From: Caryophanales bacterium | Lineage (GTDB): Bacteria; Bacillota_I; Bacilli_A; RF39; UBA660 | NCBI GenBank assembly: GCA_016291895.1 | Contig: JAEEZO010000013.1 | Span: 1-22,859 of the forward strand | Direction of reading: 5' to 3' | Length of the DNA: 22,859 nucleotides | Shown here: positions 1-6,160 of the stretch, one piece after another | Numbering within the stretch: the stretch's first letter is position 1 | Layout of the letters: each line of letters opens with the position of its first letter | Program-made: the position numbers and the translations under genes | The notes under the pieces: model-generated | Told to the model about the DNA's origin: nothing | Databases searched by the model: none | Seen by the model: only the letters and a program-made list of their open reading frames with translations

Positions 1-938
1 GTATCATGGCCTCCACCACCAAATTTTTCCATAATAGCATTAATATCGATATTTCCTGTTGATCTTGCAGAAATACCAATTGTATTATCATTTCTTACAC
101 CAATAGCAAACGATGCATCAGCTCCAAGGATCATTGCTTCATCAGCAATTTTTGATAATTCTTCTTTAGTATATACAATATCTTCATTAGTTTTAATAAT
201 AGCAAGCATACAACTATGTATTTTAATATTTTTAATAGATTCATGAACTTTTAAATAACTTTCTAAATCTTCTTTAAAATAATCATTTACACGATTGGTA
301 TCAGCTCCATAATCTTTTAAATCAGCAGCAATATGTAAAGCAAGTCGACTCTTTGGCTTAGATAATCTTACAGTATCTAAGAAAATACCTGAATATAAAT
401 ATGTAGCAACATCACTAGGTATATCAATTTCCATTGTTTTTAATAAATCAGTTACCATTTCACTAGCACTACTTCTTTTTGGATTAATAAATTTTTGCGT
501 TGCTTTAACTGTTGTATCATCTGGTTCATGATGATCAATAATAACAATATGATCTTCAGAAGGTAGTATATCTTTTACACATATTAAATCTGTTTTATTA
601 ACATCCGTTAGAATATATAATTCTTTATTACCTCTTTTTTTCATATATTTATCTTTAGTTATTATTTCATACTTGCCATCACACTCATTAATTATTTTCT
701 TAACACCAGCTTCGATTAAATGAGATGGATCATTATCAATAATAGTATATGGTTTATTAAAATGGGTTGCAATTAAAGATAGACCAATAGCGCTACCAAT
801 AGCATCCATATCAGCAAAATTATGAGGAATAATAACTACACGATCACAAGATTTAATTTTTCTTTCTAAAACCTTTTTTAAGTTTTCTGTTTCTTTTCTA
901 AATTCCTCTAGTTCTTTTCTTAATTCTTCATTAAACAT
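1..938 (-). CDS. DHH/DHHA1 phosphodiesterase, GdpP-like (3' end cut by window)
   Basis: Partial gene: 312 codons are visible from the ATG at 938, and the C-terminus lies outside the window. The start follows an AGGTGA ribosome binding site (RBS). A short charged helix (residues 1-30) leads directly into a DHH domain: metal-binding PHNFADMDAIGS at 38-49, the DHH signature IIDHHEP at 133-139, and an SSASE segment shortly after. A DHHA1 domain follows, with ISARSTG and the glycine-rich GGGGH at 307-311. This order and the DMDA and GGGGH signatures are those of GdpP/YybT-type cyclic-di-AMP phosphodiesterases. GdpP proper also has two membrane helices, a PAS and a degenerate GGDEF domain before DHH; here they are absent, so this is a stand-alone soluble DHH-DHHA1 enzyme. 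c-di-AMP or pApA hydrolysis is likely but inferred; an NrnA-like oligoribonuclease is the alternative. A TATAAT at 964-959 could be its -10. Confidence 0.85.
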   Translation of the reverse strand, partial: MFNEELRKELEEFRKETENLKKVLERKIKSCDRVVIIPHNFADMDAIGSAIGLSLIATHFNKPYTIIDNDPSHLIEAGVKKIINECDGKYEIITKDKYMKKRGNKELYILTDVNKTDLICVKDILPSEDHIVIIDHHEPDDTTVKATQKFINPKRSSASEMVTDLLKTMEIDIPSDVATYLYSGIFLDTVRLSKPKSRLALHIAADLKDYGADTNRVNDYFKEDLESYLKVHESIKNIKIHSCMLAIIKTNEDIVYTKEELSKIADEAMILGADASFAIGVRNDNTIGISARSTGNIDINAIMEKFGGGGHD

Positions 939-975
939 AATTCACCTGGTAACTTATTATTATAATATAATTAAT

Positions 976-1015
976 AAAAAAAAGAAAAAGTAATTGACAT
1001 TTATTTAATTACTTT
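976..1015 (-). terminator. Intrinsic terminator of the 270-aa unknown gene
   Basis: A perfect 9-bp inverted repeat (987-995 with 1007-1015, 11-nt loop) is followed on the minus strand by an almost pure T run (986 down to 976). The stop codon of the upstream gene lies in the loop. Confidence 0.75.
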
Positions 1016-1813
1016 AACTTTCTTATCAAAATTCTTATATAAAATATCTATATAATTAAAAATATTAGCAACACTGTTATAATCAGATGGATTATCCCAA
1101 TCTAAACCTACTAGATTTAATCTATCAATGGTACCAAAAAGATCATCATAAATATGTTTTAAGAATAGATAGGCTCTATCTCGATCATCACTTAAAATGT
1201 TTTTATCGATAAAATAATGAAAAATGGCTTTTATAAAATCATTGAAATAAATAGCACCATCACTATTTTCATCATCTTGATAAATTCGATTTAATTCTTC
1301 AAGATTCTCTGTAAATTTATCATAAATACTACCAAACATTTCAATAACATCTTTATAGTCATTATCAATATATTCAGAACTAATTATTTCATCAAATCGA
1401 TATTCAATAACATCTTCTATTACATGAGGATTATTATCATAAAAATAATATTTAAAATTCTCTTTATAGCGATTATAATCTTTAATTATTTTAGTTAAAT
1501 AATCACATAAAGATCCAAAAGTAAAATTAAAAGTAAAACCTGAACTATAAATTAATAATGAATAATCTAAATACTTTAATAAATCTTTTTCTCTAATAAT
1601 GATTAATGCTTTAAAAATATTAAAGTAAATAATATCATCATTTGTTGAAGAATAAATAAAATTAAAACGATTATCACTATTAATACCTTCTACTTCTGAA
1701 ACAAAATCAATTACATAGTGATAAATATCAATTACATCATCAAGTACTTCCCGAGATAACATAATACCTTTACTATTTAATTTCTTATTTAAAGCTTGTT
1801 TATTTACTTTCAT
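1001..1813 (-). CDS. Unknown acidic helical protein, 270 aa
   Basis: I do not recognise this protein. It is Asp-, Tyr-, Ile- and Asn-rich, with no signal peptide, clear membrane helix or catalytic motif, and looks mostly alpha-helical and cytoplasmic. The frame can be extended upstream to a TTG at 1828, but an AGGGG RBS at 1823-1819 lies between that TTG and the ATG at 1813, so the ATG is the start. It has its own near-consensus promoter (TTGACT, 17-bp spacer, TATAAT) and its own terminator, so it is a single-gene unit. It is divergent from the reverse transcriptase, sharing a 230-bp control region with it. A functional link to the RT is possible only by position; nothing in its sequence shows one. 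Confidence 0.7.
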   Translation of the reverse strand: MKVNKQALNKKLNSKGIMLSREVLDDVIDIYHYVIDFVSEVEGINSDNRFNFIYSSTNDDIIYFNIFKALIIIREKDLLKYLDYSLLIYSSGFTFNFTFGSLCDYLTKIIKDYNRYKENFKYYFYDNNPHVIEDVIEYRFDEIISSEYIDNDYKDVIEMFGSIYDKFTENLEELNRIYQDDENSDGAIYFNDFIKAIFHYFIDKNILSDDRDRAYLFLKHIYDDLFGTIDRLNLVGLDWDNPSDYNSVANIFNYIDILYKNFDKKVKVIK

Positions 1814-1835
1814 ATTATCCCCTAACAAATCATAT

Positions 1836-1864
1836 ATTATATTCTAACTAGTATCTTTAGTCAA
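1836..1864 (-). promoter_or_regulatory. Promoter of the 270-aa unknown gene
   Basis: On the minus strand, TTGACT (1864-1859), a 17-bp spacer and TATAAT (1841-1836): five of six and six of six consensus bases. Transcription would start near 1829, giving a short leader carrying the AGGGG RBS. It lies back-to-back with the RT promoter. Confidence 0.8.
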
Positions 1865-1868
1865 ACTA

Positions 1869-1897
1869 TAGAATCTATAAATATTTATTGTTATAAT
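1869..1897 (+). promoter_or_regulatory. Extended -10 promoter of the ncRNA/reverse transcriptase unit
   Basis: TG (1889-1890), one base, then TATAAT (1892-1897) form a perfect extended -10. The -35 at the right distance (TAGAAT, 1869-1874) is poor, as is usual for extended -10 promoters. Seven bases downstream is G1904, the first base of the stem that closes the leader RNA. Confidence 0.7.
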
Positions 1898-1903
1898 ACA
1901 TTT

Positions 1904-2029
1904 GGAAGGAACACAGGAAACTGTATCTACAATGGGACTCAGTATATTATATAAATAGTTTTGTAGATAACTTTAATATATATAGTCTTGTCTATTTCGA
2001 TTTTATCGAATATCAATCTTTTTCCTTCC
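1904..2029 (+). ncRNA. Structured leader RNA upstream of the reverse transcriptase (candidate RT template/cofactor RNA)
   Basis: About 126 nt with no ORF and dense secondary structure. P1: 1904-1911 (GGAAGGAA) pairs perfectly with 2022-2029 and closes the whole element. P2: 1913-1916 with 1921-1924, capped by a GAAA tetraloop. P3: 1925-1932 with 1961-1968, 8 perfect pairs, flush against P2; inside it 1936-1939 can pair with 1957-1960, leaving the AU-rich loop 1940-1956. P4: 1982-1985 with 1992-1995. P5: 1996-2001 with 2005-2010, UUU loop, flush against P4. 1969-1981 and 2011-2021 are unpaired. Promoter spacing puts the 5' end at P1. No terminator separates it from the RT gene, so it would be cut from, or act within, the RT transcript. 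Retrons and several defence RTs (for example DRT2 and DRT9) carry an ncRNA beside the RT; that this one serves as template is inference. Confidence 0.65.
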
Positions 2030-2032
2030 TTT

Positions 2033-2038
2033 AAGGTG
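2033..2038 (+). promoter_or_regulatory. RBS of the reverse transcriptase
   Basis: AAGGTG ends 5 nt before the ATG at 2044. It lies directly after the 3' strand of the leader's closing stem, and AAGG (2033-2036) can pair alternatively with CCTT at 2024-2027, part of that strand. Confidence 0.7.
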
Positions 2039-2043
2039 ATAAT

Positions 2044-3249
2044 ATGTTTAAAGATAAATTAACTAATGATAATTTATGGCTTAAATATTTAAATAATAAA
2101 CAAGAGAAAGATTTTATTACTAAAAAAGAAAAAGAAAAAACAAAAGATTTTATTATTAATAAAAAATATTTAGATATAACAAATAAAATCGTTAATAATA
2201 ATTATACTTTCTCTTATCCCATAAAACATTTAATAAACAAGAATTATGGTAATAAAAAAAGAATTGTATATACATATCAAGAAGATGAACTAGAAATATT
2301 AAAGTTTATTGCATACTTATTATATGATTATGATTATTTATTTAATAAAAATCTTTATTCATTTAGAAAACAAATAAGTGTTCATAACGCTATTAAAAGT
2401 TTAATTTATACAAAAAATATAAAAAAGATGTATGGATATAAAGTTGATATTAAAAACTACTTTAATAGTATTAATATTAATATCTTACTTAATAATTTAA
2501 TTAATGATATTGATAAAGATTTATTTAATCTAATAAAGTCATTATTAAATAATAAATGTATCTATAATAACGAATTAATTAATGAAGATATGGGTGTTAT
2601 TGCTGGAAGTCCAATATCCGCTTTTCTTGCTAATTACTATTTAAAAGAAATCGATAATTATTTCTGGAATAATAATGTTTTCTATATAAGATATGCTGAT
2701 GATATTATAATATTTTCTAATACTAAAGAAGAATTAATAAAATATCAAAATACTTTATATGCACTACTTAATAAATATCAATTAACGATTAATAAAGATA
2801 AAGAATATTTTTATAATCCAGGAGATTCTTTTGAATTTTTAGGATTCTCTTTTAAAGAAAATAAAATTGATATATCTAAAAATACTTTATATAAAATTAA
2901 AGGTAAAATAAGAAGAACGGCAAGAGGTCTTAATAGATGGAAAAATAAACATAAAGCTGATACAATTGGTACAATTAAAGCCATGAATCGAAAATATAAT
3001 AAAAAGTTTTATGGTAATGATAATTCTGAATTATCATGGAAATATTGGTTTTTTCCAATTATTAATACAACTGATAGTTTAAAAATAATTGATAAATATT
3101 ATCAAGATCAAATAAGATATATGGTAACTGGTAAACATAATAAAAAGAACTACAAAGTAGTTCCTTATCATTTACTTAAAGAATGTAATTATAAACCATT
3201 AGTTCATGAATTTTATAAATTAAAATTTGATATGATAAACAAGCGTTAA
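2044..3249 (+). CDS. Reverse transcriptase, likely ncRNA-associated defence-type RT
   Basis: A 401-aa RT and the only plus-strand gene here. Fingers/palm motifs are in order: NLYSFR (103-108), motif A VDIKNYFNSI with Asp135, motif B AGSPISAFLANYYL (187-200), motif C RYADD (216-220, Asp219/Asp220), and FLGFSF (265-270). All three catalytic aspartates are present. A basic stretch (KGKIRRTARGLNRWKNK, 286-302) and a C-terminal helical region with WKYWFFPI (332-339) and TGKHNKKNY (362-370) form the thumb/C-terminal part. I see no group II maturase X domain or HNH domain, and no nitrilase or other fused effector. Motif B is not the LTSQ type of diversity-generating RTs. It belongs with compact bacterial RTs such as the Unknown-Group/DRT defence enzymes; the subgroup cannot be decided by eye. 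A 215-nt structured leader precedes it. The last 30 bp overlap the convergent gene. Confidence 0.88.
   Translation: MFKDKLTNDNLWLKYLNNKQEKDFITKKEKEKTKDFIINKKYLDITNKIVNNNYTFSYPIKHLINKNYGNKKRIVYTYQEDELEILKFIAYLLYDYDYLFNKNLYSFRKQISVHNAIKSLIYTKNIKKMYGYKVDIKNYFNSININILLNNLINDIDKDLFNLIKSLLNNKCIYNNELINEDMGVIAGSPISAFLANYYLKEIDNYFWNNNVFYIRYADDIIIFSNTKEELIKYQNTLYALLNKYQLTINKDKEYFYNPGDSFEFLGFSFKENKIDISKNTLYKIKGKIRRTARGLNRWKNKHKADTIGTIKAMNRKYNKKFYGNDNSELSWKYWFFPIINTTDSLKIIDKYYQDQIRYMVTGKHNKKNYKVVPYHLLKECNYKPLVHEFYKLKFDMINKR
3142..3166 (-). terminator. Intrinsic terminator of the convergent operon, inside the RT gene
   Basis: On the minus strand a perfect 7-bp stem (3163-3157 with 3153-3147, 3-nt loop), extendable to 10 bp with one G-T pair, is followed by five T (3146-3142). 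It lies 54 bp past the stop of the 128-aa gene and within RT codons 367-375. Confidence 0.6.
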
Positions 3250-3606
3250 AACATCATCATTATTATCAACAATAATATACGTATTACCTTTTTCATAACG
3301 AACACTAGTTGCTTGTTCATATCCATTATTAATTATTTTATTTCGATAATTATTAACTAAATCTTCTGATAAATTATGATACTTCATTGTACATCTTTCA
3401 TATTTATCAGTTTTTTTTGTTGTTAAATCAATAATAGCTCCATCAAATACTGGAAAGTTTTGATATTCATTAGGTATTGTAAAACCTCTTCCAATCATTT
3501 CTTTTTCTTTAAGATATTCTCTATCTAAAGTATTAGCTCTTCTTTCAGCTTCATCTTTAACTAAGCTAGTAAGGGCTTTTTTTACAAAATCATTTAACAT
3601 TCCCAT
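3220..3606 (-). CDS. Small unknown protein, 128 aa
   Basis: Not recognised. It has an amphipathic N-terminal helix rich in Lys and Glu (residues about 1-40). The C-terminal half looks alpha/beta and contains LSEDLVNNYRNKIINNGYE, then short beta-like strands (NTYIIVD, VLTLVYHIKF). There is no signal peptide or membrane segment. The ATG at 3606 is chosen because GAGAGG lies 7 nt upstream; an in-frame TTG at 3621 would put that RBS inside the gene. It is the last gene of the operon begun at 5092, 30 bp after its neighbour, and its 3' end overlaps the RT gene tail-to-tail by 30 bp. The operon's terminator hairpin lies inside the RT gene. Confidence 0.65.
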   Translation of the reverse strand: MGMLNDFVKKALTSLVKDEAERRANTLDREYLKEKEMIGRGFTIPNEYQNFPVFDGAIIDLTTKKTDKYERCTMKYHNLSEDLVNNYRNKIINNGYEQATSVRYEKGNTYIIVDNNDDVLTLVYHIKF

Positions 3607-3636
3607 AACTAATCCTCTCAATAATAGTATAACATA

Positions 3637-4362
3637 TTATTTTATTACTCTACTATCAAAATCAAAATTAGCATCGATTCTTTTAAGAATTAAATCATAT
3701 AATTCATCCATGTGATGAAAGTCATCATGCATATTAATAAAATCATTTAATTGATCATAATATTTAAATGAATATTCTAACATTTCAATATATTTTTCTT
3801 GAGAATATTCATGCATAAGACAATACAAAATAATGGAAGGAATATAATCATTACATTCCATTTTGTTCTCTCTTAAATAATCAAGAGCGATTCTAACACT
3901 TTCTAATAATCGATTATTTTTATATTGATAATAATAACCGTCATTAATTAATAACATATTAATTATATATCGATAATTACTTTCTTTTCTAATAATATAG
4001 TTAGGATCTTTTTTTAATTCTTTTTTTAATAATTCATCACTAAAAAATAATAAATTAAAATAAAGCGGTATAAGTCTTGCATCTATTCTAACATCAAAAG
4101 CAAGATTAATATTATTTTTAAAATCTTCGCATTTGTTTTTTCTAATCATCTTTTTAATCATTGATAGATATAATCTCATTATTTTTTCTCTTATAGGATC
4201 AAGACCATTAGGATAACATAAGAAATAAGAATTATTCATAACCCAATCTTCTGCATTTTGAATTAAGATATACAAAGAATTAAGTAAAGGTTCTAAATCA
4301 GGATTTTTATATTTTTTATTTAAACAATCGTTATAAATTTTAAGATAATCATTATTATTCAT
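3637..4362 (-). CDS. Unknown helical protein, 241 aa, paralog of the next gene
   Basis: Not recognised. It is Tyr-, Asn- and Leu-rich and appears all-helical and cytoplasmic. Its N-terminus (YLKIYNDCLNKKY, then LEPLLNSLY) matches that of the protein at 4370-5092 (IVKVYYECLNKSY, LEPLLNSIY). The C-termini also correspond (LNDFINMHDDFHH against LSDFIKTNDDGNH), so the two are diverged duplicates of the same length. The start lies 7 nt after the stop of that neighbour, in the context AGTGATAATATG; AAAGG lies a rather long way upstream, so translation is probably coupled. Helical repeat (TPR-like) folds are possible but I cannot show one. Confidence 0.65.
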   Translation of the reverse strand: MNNNDYLKIYNDCLNKKYKNPDLEPLLNSLYILIQNAEDWVMNNSYFLCYPNGLDPIREKIMRLYLSMIKKMIRKNKCEDFKNNINLAFDVRIDARLIPLYFNLLFFSDELLKKELKKDPNYIIRKESNYRYIINMLLINDGYYYQYKNNRLLESVRIALDYLRENKMECNDYIPSIILYCLMHEYSQEKYIEMLEYSFKYYDQLNDFINMHDDFHHMDELYDLILKRIDANFDFDSRVIK

Positions 4363-4369
4363 ATTATCA

Positions 4370-5092
4370 CTAATCCTTTATAGCTTGATAATTATTATTT
4401 AAATAATTATTGAGAACTCTATCTATAAGATAACTAGTAAGTTCTTTTTGATGATTACCATCATCATTAGTTTTAATAAAATCTGATAAAGCTTTATAAT
4501 TATCTAATAAATAATCAAATGCTTTATATAAATTTATAGTTTCAACATTAGCTTTATATAATTCTCCCATAATCATTGGTGAATATTGTTGAAAAAAGAT
4601 TCTTTTATAAAATTCATCTTTATTACTAGTTACCGAATTATAAAATTCTTTATATACTCTTAAATACTCTGCTATTTTAAGCGAATGATTATATTTATTA
4701 AGATCAGTATAATGAGAATTATTGCATAATAATCTAAAAATATGATAATAATCATCTATATCAAGAGTATCAGGACAATACATTGATTTTAAGGCATTAA
4801 TTAATTGATTCCATTGAATGTTAATTTCATATAAAAATTCAACTATTTCATCAAAGTTTTCATAATTATTAAATTTTATCAGATATTTTATTAACGAAAA
4901 TAAATCTCTTGTAAATAAGATTATACTTTTTCTTTTTAGATAAGTTGCAATTTCAACTTCAATACCAACTATCTCCGTTAGTTCCCAATCATAATAATTT
5001 ATTATTTTATAAATAGAATTTAAAAGTGGTTCTAGACTATCATCTTTATATGATTTATTTAAACACTCATAATAAACTTTAACAATATCCAT
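4370..5092 (-). CDS. Unknown helical protein, 240 aa, paralog of the 241-aa gene
   Basis: First gene of a three-gene operon (5092 to 3220). The ATG at 5092 follows AAGGGG by 9 nt. The protein is helical, with alternating Leu/Ile and Tyr/Asn-rich segments, no signal peptide and no catalytic motif that I can name. It shares the N-terminal CLNKSYKDDSLEPLLNS block and the C-terminal SDFIKTNDDGNHQKEL block with the 241-aa protein; the central 140 residues have diverged strongly. Conserved ends on a diverged core would suit a binding scaffold with changed specificity, but that is inference. The promoter is good (TTGTAA, 17 bp, TG-A-TATAAT). Confidence 0.68.
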   Translation of the reverse strand: MDIVKVYYECLNKSYKDDSLEPLLNSIYKIINYYDWELTEIVGIEVEIATYLKRKSIILFTRDLFSLIKYLIKFNNYENFDEIVEFLYEINIQWNQLINALKSMYCPDTLDIDDYYHIFRLLCNNSHYTDLNKYNHSLKIAEYLRVYKEFYNSVTSNKDEFYKRIFFQQYSPMIMGELYKANVETINLYKAFDYLLDNYKALSDFIKTNDDGNHQKELTSYLIDRVLNNYLNNNYQAIKD

Positions 5093-5119
5093 AATAGATA
5101 TCCCCTTTTTCGGAGAGTT

Positions 5120-5148
5120 ATTATATCATGGAAGGCCTTTTATTACAA
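5120..5148 (-). promoter_or_regulatory. Promoter of the three-gene unknown operon
   Basis: Minus strand TTGTAA (5148-5143), 17-bp spacer, TATAAT (5125-5120) preceded by TG one base away. Predicted start near 5113. The -35 lies just past the terminator of the DUF362 gene. Confidence 0.75.
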
Positions 5149-5149
5149 G

Positions 5150-5171
5150 AAAAAAACCACTAAGTGGTTTT
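5150..5171 (-). terminator. Intrinsic terminator of the DUF362 gene
   Basis: An 8-bp perfect stem (5153-5160 with 5164-5171, 3-nt loop), with a minus-strand T run from 5156 to 5150. The gene's TAA stop is in the stem. Confidence 0.8.
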
Positions 5172-6060
5172 ATAATTCTATAAGTTCATAATCACGTGAA
5201 CCAATTCCAAGTTCACTAGCTCTTTCAATAGTATGAACACCATTTCTTGAATTAACTCTTTCTAAGAAATGAGCTTTACCAGGATCATTTGAATTAATTA
5301 CAATATCAAGACAAGCTTGATCAATACTAACAGGATCTGTTGATAATAAAATACCCATATCTTCCATACAAGGATCTTCTGCTACATTTGCACAATCACA
5401 ATCAACAGACATATTTGCCATAACATTAATATAAAGAATATTACCATTAAAGTGATTTACAACTGCACTAGCTGCTTCAGCCATACTCTCTAAGAAAGCA
5501 TTTTGATTAGAATAGTCCCAACATTTAATACGATCCGTACTATTACCGAATGAATGAATTAAAGCTTTACCTGCAGTTGATGCACAACCAATAGATAATT
5601 GTTTTAAAGCACCACCATAACCTCCTGCTGGATGTCCCTTAAAATGTGATAGTACTAGCATTGAATCGTAATTTAATAGATTCTTACCAACAATATCTTT
5701 TTTTAAATGTTCCCCATTTGGAATAGGTAATTCTACATCTGGTCCTTCACTATCCATAAGATCAAATTTAAAATATTTATTCCATTTATGATCTTCAATA
5801 ACTTTCATATGTTTTTCCGTAGTATCTCTTTTACCTGATTGGAATCTATCACCATAGGCGGTATTACATTCAACAACTGTTCCACCTATATAATCAATAA
5901 TTGGTTTCATAAATTCTGGTCTTAAATAATTTTGATTACCATCTTCTCCTGAATGAACTTTAATAGCAACATTTCCAGTTAATTCTTTACCAAATTTTTG
6001 ATAAATTTCAAGTAGTTTTTCTGGACTTACTTCCTTACAATAATATACTTTAGATTTCAT
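5170..6060 (-). CDS. DUF362 domain protein
   Basis: A 296-aa soluble protein starting at the ATG at 6060 behind AGGAGG. The N-terminal part (VAIKVHSGEDGNQNYLRPEF, 31-50), the ECNTAYG segment (84-90), LVLSHFKGHPAGGYGGALK and the late STDPVSIDQACLD segment are typical of the DUF362 family of clostridial and other anaerobes. That family is often linked to iron-sulfur biology; its reaction is not established. The protein carries several cysteines (DCDCAN, EDPC, QACLD) that could ligate a metal or cluster, but there is no separate 2[4Fe-4S] ferredoxin domain, which some members carry. It is a single-gene unit with its own extended -10 promoter and terminator, unrelated in direction or spacing to the RT region. 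Confidence 0.82.
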   Translation of the reverse strand: MKSKVYYCKEVSPEKLLEIYQKFGKELTGNVAIKVHSGEDGNQNYLRPEFMKPIIDYIGGTVVECNTAYGDRFQSGKRDTTEKHMKVIEDHKWNKYFKFDLMDSEGPDVELPIPNGEHLKKDIVGKNLLNYDSMLVLSHFKGHPAGGYGGALKQLSIGCASTAGKALIHSFGNSTDRIKCWDYSNQNAFLESMAEAASAVVNHFNGNILYINVMANMSVDCDCANVAEDPCMEDMGILLSTDPVSIDQACLDIVINSNDPGKAHFLERVNSRNGVHTIERASELGIGSRDYELIEL

Positions 6061-6077
6061 ATTAGCCTCCTAATTAG

Positions 6078-6086
6078 ATAATAACA
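6078..6086 (-). promoter_or_regulatory. Extended -10 promoter of the DUF362 gene
   Basis: Minus strand TG-T-TATTAT (6086-6078); the -35 (TTACTT, 6106-6101) is weak. It is followed by a short leader with AGGAGG. Confidence 0.5.
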
Positions 6087-6118
6087 TTAATTAAATAAAA
6101 AAGTAAGTATTTTAAATA

Positions 6119-6149
6119 AAAAGTTGAAAACATTATATTTTCAACTTTT
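6119..6149 (-). terminator. Terminator of the Big_2/phosphatase/MBL gene
   Basis: A perfect 12-bp stem (6119-6130 with 6138-6149) with a 7-nt loop, 11 bp past the stop codon. The minus-strand T run is part of the arm and continues as TATTTAAA. Confidence 0.78.
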
Positions 6150-6160
6150 ATTTATAATCA

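Noticed and set aside
1814..1828. TTG start at 1828 for the 270-aa gene
   Set aside because: The AGGGG RBS lies between it and the ATG at 1813.
1904..2029. Classical retron msr-msd
   Set aside because: The closing inverted repeat resembles a1/a2, but I see no long msd hairpin or clear branching-G context, and the VTG at RT residues 361-363 is in a different place from the retron thumb motif. A divergent retron is not excluded.
1904..3249. Group II intron with its encoded maturase
   Set aside because: No maturase X or HNH domain in the RT, the leader is far too short for intron domains I-IV, and no domain V-like hairpin is seen after the gene.
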